A DNA stretch of 64,000 nt from Bretschneidera sinensis (lineage: Eukaryota; Streptophyta; Magnoliopsida; Brassicales; Akaniaceae), in contig CM043698.1 in NCBI GenBank assembly GCA_023935145.1, positions 145,972,125 to 146,036,124 of the forward strand, read 5' to 3'. The notes beneath the pieces are model-generated. The model made no database searches and was not told where the DNA came from. It saw only the letters and a list, made by a program, of their open reading frames with translations. This document shows positions 55,863 to 64,000 of the stretch, piece by piece. Every line of letters starts with the position of its first letter. The first letter of the stretch is position 1. The translations under genes and the position numbers were made by a program.

Positions 55863-56375
55863 TTATTCAGCATAGGCAAGTTTAGATTTTTGAGGATTCT
55901 GCCACCAAGGCATGGGTGGTCTTACCATAGGAGGATGGTTCAATGTTTTTACATGCACAGGGAAACTCTTTTTTAATAAGTTACTAGTGCTACCACCACC
56001 ACTACTACTACTACTACCAAATTGCTTCTGTACACCGGCAACTGTATACTGTCCCAGAAAAGATGTCTCAACTCCAAGAGGGAGCATCACTGCATCTGAC
56101 TGGTTTACAGAACTGTAGTTAGTTGGAAAGCTAGAAGCAACTGCCTTATTTTTACTCTGTAAAGATCCCGCAACCCGCTGATACTGAGAAGCAATGAACT
56201 TCTTAGTTTGGCTGGTCTTGCTGGGCTTAGCGAATAACGATGGTGAAGACATATCTACTCCAGCAGGGTGACTAAAAGCATGCACTGGAGTGGACCAATT
56301 TGAACCACTCATAAAAGATGGCTTCACATTCAAATAAGCAGGCTCTGACGACCATGAAGACAAAGATGGATCCAT
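55863..56375 (-). CDS. Hypothetical 170-residue serine- and proline-rich protein
   Basis: An ATG-initiated ORF (MDPSLSSWSSEPAYLNVKPS) with coding-like composition. It is Ser-rich, with a poly-Ser/Gly run (FGSSSSSGGGS) and a C-terminal HPPMVRPPMPWWQNPQKSK. No signal peptide, membrane segment or known domain is seen. I do not recognise the family. The low-complexity, disordered look suggests a nuclear or regulatory protein, but that is a guess. The 5' LTR of the Copia element begins 59 bp past the stop codon, inside what should be its 3' untranslated region. It could be an entire small gene or the first exon of a larger one. Confidence 0.5.
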   Translation of the reverse strand: MDPSLSSWSSEPAYLNVKPSFMSGSNWSTPVHAFSHPAGVDMSSPSLFAKPSKTSQTKKFIASQYQRVAGSLQSKNKAVASSFPTNYSSVNQSDAVMLPLGVETSFLGQYTVAGVQKQFGSSSSSGGGSTSNLLKKSFPVHVKTLNHPPMVRPPMPWWQNPQKSKLAYAE

Positions 56376-58590
56376 CCAAAAAAAGTGGAAACAAAAATTT
56401 ATCTCAAAATTAAATACAAAATATGTTAAATTGAAAGAAAGTATCTAGGCACAGAAATTAATCCGTTGTCATTGAGAAGCGATTTCGCGTCACTGTGATG
56501 CAGATGACTTTGATGATCGCTCTCCAAAATACAATGATAGTTTGGTTTGTGAGCACTGACAGATAGAACTTCAAACTCGTAGAGAAATATGCCCAGGTAA
56601 AATAATAGTGTAAAGAAAGTAAGAATATTTTTTTTTTTAAAGAAATGAAGCAAAGACTAAATTTTTCGATACTGTCAAACCACCGCACTTGGTGGTATTT
56701 ATAAGTGTCGTATAGATTTGAAATAAATAATTATTGTGTTGGAGAAACCGTAGTTAATAGCACTTAAATTCTAAATTTTCATTTTTTTTTCGTTTTTTAA
56801 TTATCATTTGTAAATAAACTTTCATTTGAAATTGATCATTCTCAAGTAATTGATGCTGAATTTTGAGGTTAATCGATATTAAAATATTATGTTTGCAGTG
56901 ATTCGTTCGGTTTTGTCTAATGTTGTTGTCAATTTTCTTCTATTTTGAGCCCTTCAAACATCAATTTGAAATAAGTAACAACTTATTATTTGGTTCAATC
57001 ACTCCATTCTTCACTGGCAATAGAGTTGGTTCTTGTGTACTAATTTTTTTCTTTCTAATACTTGAATTGGATTGATATTTGACATGTTTTGTAAAATACA
57101 GTTACTCTAAATTTCTATTTTTCTTCAATTCTTTACAAAGAGCCAAGAAACTTTTTTAAGGAGTTGGTGTTACTAACTTTCATGTTTTGTAAACTTGTTT
57201 TCAAGATTTTTCACATCAAAATCTTAATACACATTCATTTTTTAGTAGTTCTTATCGGTAAAATTATACAAGGTGAATTTGACATTTACTCTACAGATAA
57301 TTGATCGATGATTTATGAATGACTAAATTATAAATTTATCAATAAGTTTTACTCGTAATTATAACTCACTTCTTTAATTTTAAAACCAGACAATCTATCT
57401 CAAAAGTTTATTTAGTGCATTTTAAATCAATTCATTTCTTTAACGACCACTAATAACTTTGATGAAAAAACTATCAAAATGATCAAAATATCGTTAAATG
57501 CTTAGCAATTATTTTGAAATGAGTAGAATGTCACTAAAAATCATGTGAATGGCACATGACAATCTAACACATATTAAAATAATTAATAAAAACTATTTTT
57601 TTCTTTAAATATGAGCGCTAATGGTGATAAATGTAGTTAAAAAATTCTCAAAAGTTTGTTTTTCCTTTGCATTTTCAATTCTTAAAATATCACATAAATT
57701 GGGATTAGAAAATTTTGGCTTAAATGGACCATAACAATGGAAAATAAATGTGGGTTCTCATCTTCTTTTGTCAATGAACAAACATTCTATGAAGAAAAAA
57801 AATCATTATATACTAAAAAAATTTGAAACGAAGACAAAATTAACCAAATTTTTTAAGTTGAATTTTGAACATGAAAAAAAATGCTTGCCTTAATAAATAA
57901 AAAATAATAGTACAAAATTCAAAACTCACTTTGAGTTTTTTATTTTTTTTCAAAAAATTAAAATCTCGCTACAAATAATTCAAATAGCCTCAATCTATGT
58001 AAACGGTAAACAATCGTTTTCTCACTTTCATGTTTAAATCGTTCAATGTTCTCTCTTTTTTTTTTAATTTTCTCACTGACCAAACACATTCCAAAAGAAA
58101 ATCTCATTCGTTAGAATCATAAAAGTCAATTCCAAAACGAAAATCCAATGAAATAGGAATCGTATAAAATGCTTTAGAAAAATAAAAAGTAAAATCATAT
58201 TTTACTTCATTATTTTGAATATATCAAATTATTGAGAAAACACAATAGCAACATAATTTTTCTTGTGTAGGGAGGGGGGGGTGGGGGCGGGAGGGGGAAG
58301 GATTTCAGTTCACTCCTATGTTACAGTTACGGGCTGAACAAATTTGGTGTCCATACCACTTATGGACTAAAAAAATAAAACTAACCTTTATGGGCCTATT
58401 GAGCTCAACGTGAATACAAACCCAAGTGGCCCATAAGTTCCTTTAGTTAGATCCTACCCGATTCACCACCAAAAAAATTGAAAAATAAATACAGATTTAT
58501 AATATATATATCAGATTTATAAAGGCTAAATTTCATTAAATATAATGTGGTTTGCCCGACTTTCATTTTATACATGATTTTTTTTTTTTA
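56376..58590. other. AT-rich intergenic stretch
   Basis: No gene recognised. Includes a G-rich run at 58269-58301. Confidence 0.55.
58269..58301 (+). other. G-rich run, possible G-quadruplex
   Basis: Blocks of three to eight G separated by single bases (GGGAGGGGGGGGTGGGGGCG onward) in an otherwise AT-rich region. Confidence 0.5.
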
Positions 58591-58886
58591 TAAAATAAAT
58601 CATGTGGTTGTCTCCGTTAGTATAAGAGGTTGACAACAGTTAAATTGTAAAAAAAGACCAATTAACCCTTACTTGTTTAATAAATTCTGAGTTGTAATCA
58701 AAATTTATAGCAAAAATAAGAACATTTTTTTCACTCTTATATCCAGCTACTCTTTTTTTTTATATGTTACTACGTACTCAAATTTCGTAAATTAAATAAG
58801 GATAAAATGGTCTTTTATTTTACAAATTAACTGTTGTCAATCTCTTATACCAACAGAGACAACCACATAATTTATTTTACCCAGAA
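58591..58886. mobile_element. Fold-back (MITE-like) inverted repeat
   Basis: The left arm (about 58591-58675) and right arm (about 58804-58886) are reverse complements with few differences. Shared stretches include ATGTGGTTGTCTC, TATAAGAG.TTGACAACAG and AAAGACCA. The spacer is about 130 bp. No ORF. The outer ends and target duplication are unclear; an AT microsatellite (58897-58920) follows at once. Confidence 0.65.
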
Positions 58887-58921
58887 AAAAACTTCAAGGT
58901 ATATATATATATATATATATA

Positions 58922-61920
58922 AAATAAACTGAAATTGGCAGAGCAACATACATGAAAAAGAGAGAAACATGTCATGTAAAGCCAACCTATGCTTTGATTC
59001 TCATAATTCTTTTTTCTCCTTCAAAACATCCAAAGCCCAGCTTTTTGTGATTTGGCATTTGGTGCTTTGGATTTTTCTCTTTGACCTTATTTCAACGGCA
59101 AAGCATTTTTCCAAGTAAAAAAAAAACAGCAAAGCATTTTCTTCTCCTTCAAAATTTAGGAAAAAACGAAGGCCCAAATGCGTTATAACTCCAAAACTTG
59201 TCACCAACACAGTACACCGCGTGCTATACTATTTCCATGCACAAACTGGGCCCTACACCGACTGGCCCCACAACAGGCCATCAGAGCTCATCACAGACCC
59301 AAAACTGCTACTGTACTGATTGCATTGCCGATCATGCACAGATCACGTGCTTTTATTTCGACCTTAATATACCAATAATGCTGACCACACCATCATTACG
59401 GAGTACCAACAAATGAATGATTTCCACGTGGCGAAAACTGGCACGTACATTTTTTCTGATGCGAGCACAGAGTGAGCCTGCATGCACCATCAGGTTGACA
59501 GCTCCCGCACATTTTGTCATTTGTTTAGAAATGTGCTTTAGGGTTTTGATGCTTCATCACATTAGTTATTTCCAAGATGAAAATAGTTATTGAGAGAGAT
59601 TTCTTTGATGGTGAATCACAAAATTGGAGCATTGCTACATTGGAACAAAATATTCTTAATGTTATGAACAATCAAATAAATTAATGGATCAAATCAAATT
59701 TTTTCGTATGGTTACAATTTAGAGTAATAAACAATCAACGATTTGGATTAATTTACGGCTCGTCAATTGACATGTATCAACCCATATTGTAAGTCGATCC
59801 CTATATGCATTTCAAAAGCTATTGGACTTGCAAAATTGACTCATGCACACCCACAATCATCAATGTAAATTATACACATTAGATTAGATTAACAATAGTT
59901 TCAGTTTATAATTGTCAAAGTAGATTTTAAAATACAATTTGATAAAACATCAATGAAATTAAAATAATTTTACATTTTATAAAAAAATTTATCAAAAATA
60001 AGTTTAGTTTATTTTTAAATAATTCAAAGTTTTGATTCATTTCATAAACTATTTTTTTTAAAATATAAGTTTTGATTCCTTTCATGAGCTATTTTTTTAA
60101 AGTATTTTGTCATATATAACTTGATTCATTAGTAAAAATTTGTCTACTTTAATTAAAATGTTTAAATTTAAATTTTCTCAAAAAAATTTATTGGACCTAA
60201 ATTTAAATTTTCATTTAGCAAAATATAAAATAACTTTTAACTTCGGCTCTTACCTAATGCGTAGGACTATCATAAATTCACGTAGTCTTCCTATCTACCC
60301 ATTTTGACCATGAAAAAACATTAATGCATCTCACATCGGCTACATAGGTTGGTCCCATGATCCATTATTACCTACACTGCTAAATCTGCAATGTTTTCTT
60401 GCCGACACAAATTAAAATACATACAATGTTTTAGAGTATTAAATTTGTCCCTCTGCACATTTAGGGGTGGTACCCTTCTCAAATGTCCTAAACCTGGAGC
60501 CCAAACAAGCCCTATGTGAGTGAAAGCGTTGTACTCTTAGCACAGAGTACAACACTCTTCCTATATTGCTACCAACAATTATACACCAAATTCAACTACC
60601 CATTTAATGACGCAAACCATGTTTTTTGGAGTACTACTTATAATATTTACTTCAAGAAAACACATCCACATTTTTGCCATCATAGGACGCTTATATGTAG
60701 TACAAGTTTGGTAGTATGCATCATTGATAGGCCGACCAATAACGACGATTCATGATACAAGTAAAAACACACCGATCAAAAAAAAGTTGACACATGAGGA
60801 TGGTAAAAAATAATGAAGTAATTTCAAAGTTTAAAATTATCGATTAATCATATGATAATACGTGATACATCAATTAATTGTGTGATGTTATATAATATTT
60901 AAAAAATAAGATGAAAACATTCGTAAGTTTTAGGGTTTGTTTATTATCATTGTTTTTTTTTTTAAAAATGAAAACAACAACAAAAAAATACATTTAATTT
61001 TATTTTATTATATGTTATGGAGACGAAACAAAAAAAAAATTGAAAAACCGAAAACAACGTGTTTTCACTTTTCGAAAACTAAGCAGAAACGTGAAACAAG
61101 ACAACTTTTGTATCCTACTCTAAACCCAAGTTCAAACCGTAGCATACTTCATTTCCATATGAAATTTAGTATCTTATGTTTAAAGGAATACAATTAATTG
61201 TTGTGGCAATAAGACCTTCACTTCGGTTAACATGCACAAATAATTGAAAACAAAAATCTGACAACGATACCAAACGTTACCTTAGTTTTTCACTACATAA
61301 ATGGGGGATTTCCACTCATAAAAGATATTACTCTCTCATAACTCTCTAAAATTCTCTACTCTCAAACTCTGGACGACTATTTAGTTTATATGTTTTTGTT
61401 TGCGCAGGGATTCGTGAGTTTGTTTGACAGATTTTCGGCATCAACAAACCACAAAAACAAATCATCAAGATGAATCATTGGAAATTTACTAATTTTATCC
61501 TCAAAATATTACTGTATCGAGTCGAGAGATAACCTGATGTAGTTTGAAAGATGTAGTATGTTTTGGTGGGCTTTTTTTGTGTGGTATCAACAACATCACT
61601 CCCAAGTCTTACATATATTTTTTTTTTGGTTTTATAGTTATTTTCAAGTTTTTTATAAGAAGGATTCGAGTTTGATTTTCTCTCAACAATGTAAAATAAA
61701 AATTAAAAAATTGTAAACAAAACACTAGATAATGTGAATAGTTTAACCCATACTAGTTATTGTTTTTGAATTATAACTCATACTACTAATTAGCCAACAT
61801 TGGTGATGTTTAGGTATTGATTTAAGTATACTGATTTGCTTAAATCAATAAATTTAAGTGATTTTTACCTTTAATTTATTGATTTAAGCATATTTTAATA
61901 AGTTACTCTAATAGTTTGCT
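58922..61920. other. AT-rich intergenic stretch
   Basis: No gene recognised. A short tandem duplication (GTTTTGATTC.TTTCAT, about 50-bp period) lies at about 60029-60110. Confidence 0.55.
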
Positions 61921-61959
61921 TGATAAGCAAAACTCATGTCAATTTTCAAATAATGCAAA

Positions 61960-63115
61960 CAATACTGGCCAGTATCATGGTTGGGGATGTAATCTTTACA
62001 CAACCTTATCTCTGGTCCTTTGACTAGAGGAGATGAGGAATTAAGGGTGGCTGACCTTAGAGTTAATAATTTGTGGAAGCATGAGTCCATCTCTTTTGTG
62101 TAACCGGATGAGGTTATGGCCTCCATATATTCATGCTACTTCCCCCCAGGTTTCTGTTAATACTTCTGACTTCTCTTGGGGTCCTTGTAGTGATGGTAAT
62201 TTCGATAACAAGTCTTCTTATCGTTTATTAGCCAGTTCAGATGTGGAATTTTCGGGAACCAATTGGGATTTGGTCTGGAAATGTAATTGTTCATTAAGGA
62301 ATAAATCTTTTGGCCCGAAATATACCCGTGGAAGTGCTTGCCATGTTTGCCCCGGTCTTCCCTACGCCAGTCTTAAGATTCTTCGGGACTGTGTTACTGC
62401 CAACCTTTTTTGGAGTCGTGTGTACATTCATCTTAAGCTACTTCCCTTCTTTAATAAGCATATCTTTGTTTGGCTATCTGATAATCTTGGCTGCACCTCT
62501 ACCTTAATTCACTAAATATCTTGGAGTTGTTTCTTTGCATTTGCTATTTGGACTTTGCGGATCTCTCGAAACAAACCTCTTTTTGAGAACAAACACACCC
62601 TTTCTAGAGACTTATTTAATGAAGCCTTTTTTAAAGCTTGTGAGTTTGCAAATATTGTGATTAACTTAAAACCGGACGGTTCGATTATGAGCAATCAAGG
62701 GTCCAGTAGTGGTGGTGGTCTTATCAGGGATGAGAAAGGTAATTGGATCAAGGGTTTTTCTAGGCATATTGTGGCTGGCTTGAGTGATCTTGCTGACAGA
62801 TGGGTTTGGTTATGGCTAAAGATCTTGGCTTCTTTTTCAATCATCTTGAGCTCGACGCACAGATTGTGGTTAGGCTGCCAAAAAAAAGAGTTCTCTTCCA
62901 CATGACGCTATTTTATGTGATGTGACTGCAGGCCACTGATTAGAGAATTCTCGTATTAAAAGCTCAACCATATTTATGAGAAAGCGAATCAATAGGCTGA
63001 CATGTTGGCAAGAAATCGAAGACAAGGTGATTTTGACATTGTTGCTTTTTATTCCCCTCCTCCCTAGTTGCTTTGTATTTTGGATACATCGATAAGTTTG
63101 ATATTAAAAAAAGCA
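61960..63115 (+). mobile_element. LINE ORF2 C-terminal remnant with RNase H-like domain
   Basis: Pieces in order: VSVNTSDFSWGPCSDGNF then KSSYRLL (zf-RVT region), then INLKPDGSI and GGGLIRDEKGNWIKGFSRHI (RNase H-like RVT_3 start, with the first catalytic Asp in NLKPDGS), and a tail near 62960-63070 resembling IYEKAN..ADMLARN and a PP-rich end. It ends in an A-rich GATATTAAAAAAAGC. Many frame breaks. It resembles the final part of plant L1-type ORF2, 5' truncated. Confidence 0.75.
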
Positions 63116-63290
63116 TTAATTAAAGATACTCTTATTGAAAATTCATAAGCTAAACACTTGCTACTAAAGTTAAAACCTTAAAAACACTACATTAATACAA
63201 ACAATACCCTTCATTATCAAACGCTTATAGCTAAAGCCCTTTTAACGGAAACTTGAAAATCTAGATCAGGTGCTTAGGGAACAGTGACTC

Positions 63291-63902
63291 TCAGTAAGGC
63301 CACATGCAGTCAAGCTCAGTGGGACCCATACCCATTTTCCCGCCGCCATCTTCAGACCCCGTCGGCCAATTCAGAGCAGCGCCGCCGTGGAGGGACGGTG
63401 GTGCCACCGAGGACGAAGTGGAGAAGAAATTAGAAGGCAGCTGAAGATTCTCATGCAGTGACCTTAGGCTTGGGAAGGCAGAGGCACCCATGTTCCTCTG
63501 AAATCGAGCGAACGGGTCGAAGGAAGACGCGTTAGTCATCGTCTGCTGCTGCGGCACAGTAGGCCAGAGGGCAAAGTTTGACGACAAAGCGCTGGATGAT
63601 GGCGCAGCCGCCGCAGCCGCTGCGGCGGCAATAGTGGAGAAACAGGACACGTGCTCGGCCGCGGCTGTCTCGTGGCTGTAGCTATGGCTGTTGTAGGAGC
63701 AGCTGTCGAGCGAAGTGGCGGCGGCGGTATTGGTAGAGTGATCCAGGAGGGGAGGGAGGGAGATCGAGGAAGGTGAACTAGGTTCTGGGCACAGGCTGAC
63801 GGTGGAGGACATTTTGGCCTTTTTCGCTCCGACGCCGCCTCCTCCGGTGGCTCCACCACCGGCGCCGCTCTTTCGAAAGACCCGAGATATCACCCATTCA
63901 TC
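63291..63902 (-). CDS. NAC transcription factor of the NAM/CUC clade, last exon
   Basis: The exon follows an AG acceptor (TTACAG on the reverse strand) and begins DEWVISRVFRKS, the end of the NAC DNA-binding domain. The activation region has LSLCPEP-like and ISLPPLLD motifs, EHVSCFSTI (encoded by the miR164 site), and a conserved end, FARFQRNMGASAFPSLRSLH then ELDCMWPY. This matches NAM/CUC1/CUC2-type boundary genes, which act in the nucleus to set organ borders and form the shoot meristem. Low-complexity Ala and Gly/Ser runs are GC-rich, unlike the rest of the window. The first two exons lie beyond the right edge. The frame is clean and probably functional. Confidence 0.9.
   Translation of the reverse strand, partial: DEWVISRVFRKSGAGGGATGGGGVGAKKAKMSSTVSLCPEPSSPSSISLPPLLDHSTNTAAATSLDSCSYNSHSYSHETAAAEHVSCFSTIAAAAAAAAAPSSSALSSNFALWPTVPQQQTMTNASSFDPFARFQRNMGASAFPSLRSLHENLQLPSNFFSTSSSVAPPSLHGGAALNWPTGSEDGGGKMGMGPTELDCMWPY
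63635..63655 (-). promoter_or_regulatory. miR164 target site in the NAC mRNA
   Basis: A 21-base site in the EHVSCFS codons. As the complementary plus strand it begins TGGAGAAACAGGACACG. Against miR164 as I remember it, pairing is complete apart from two G:U wobbles (miRNA positions 8 and 13) and the last base. It is the same version as in Arabidopsis CUC1 and CUC2. Confidence 0.88.
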
Positions 63903-64000
63903 CTGTAATCAAACACAAGAACAGCTTATTTAAAAAAGCCCATAAATAGAAAAATTAAACGACAAAAAAAAAGGATTTTTTTTAATTTTCTTTTATTACA

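Noticed and set aside
56426..56688. Two minus-strand ORFs of about 75 codons upstream of the 170-codon ORF
   Set aside because: Low-complexity, hydrophobic, overlapping each other in different frames; look like AT-rich noise.

Overview
The window is nuclear DNA of a flowering plant, most likely a eudicot. It is AT-rich, has introns with GT..AG borders, and holds plant Ty1/Copia, Ty3/Gypsy, LINE, hAT and Helitron-type remnants, a coiled-coil NLR gene, a NAM/CUC-type NAC gene and a decayed plastid 23S rRNA fragment. I cannot name the species. Family names rest on motif recognition; no search was run.

Layout. 1-3421: 5' part of a reverse-strand Sirevirus-type Copia element, inserted into an LTR of an older reverse-strand Gypsy element (3422-8821). 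9841-12027: copy A of a dispersed unit of about 2.2 kb, interrupted by a Tnt1-type Copia element (12028-17632, target duplication ATAAT). 17932-20514: an apparently intact CNL resistance gene, about 300 bp downstream of that element's LTR. 22285-23800: a WEB1-like gene fragment between imperfect inverted repeats, which are related to part of the dispersed unit. 24230-25331: AT-rich degenerate tandem repeats ending in a Helitron-like hairpin.

25791-49590 is a gene graveyard. It holds two exons of a KDSB-like gene, a plastid 23S fragment, a LINE, an hAT-type element carrying an HD-Zip II fragment, exon 1 of a thioredoxin-m4-like gene, a Helitron 3' end, copy B of the dispersed unit (36169-39571) with a second hAT-type element inside, a UBC25-like fragment, a tandemly duplicated GT47/exostosin pseudogene and a broken DUF2921 membrane-protein gene. 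From memory, several of these genes are neighbours in Arabidopsis (TRX-M4 and UBC25; KDSB and UBC26), which suggests a decayed syntenic block.

51073-55803 is a reverse-strand Copia element with very short LTRs, next to an unassigned 170-residue ORF. After AT-rich intergenic DNA with a fold-back element and a LINE remnant, the window ends in the last exon of a NAM/CUC-clade NAC gene with a miR164 target site. Only the NLR, the NAC exon and perhaps the 170-residue ORF look functional. The clearest finds are the pair of dispersed units that act as empty-site controls for each other's insertions, and two transposon-like structures that carry host gene fragments.
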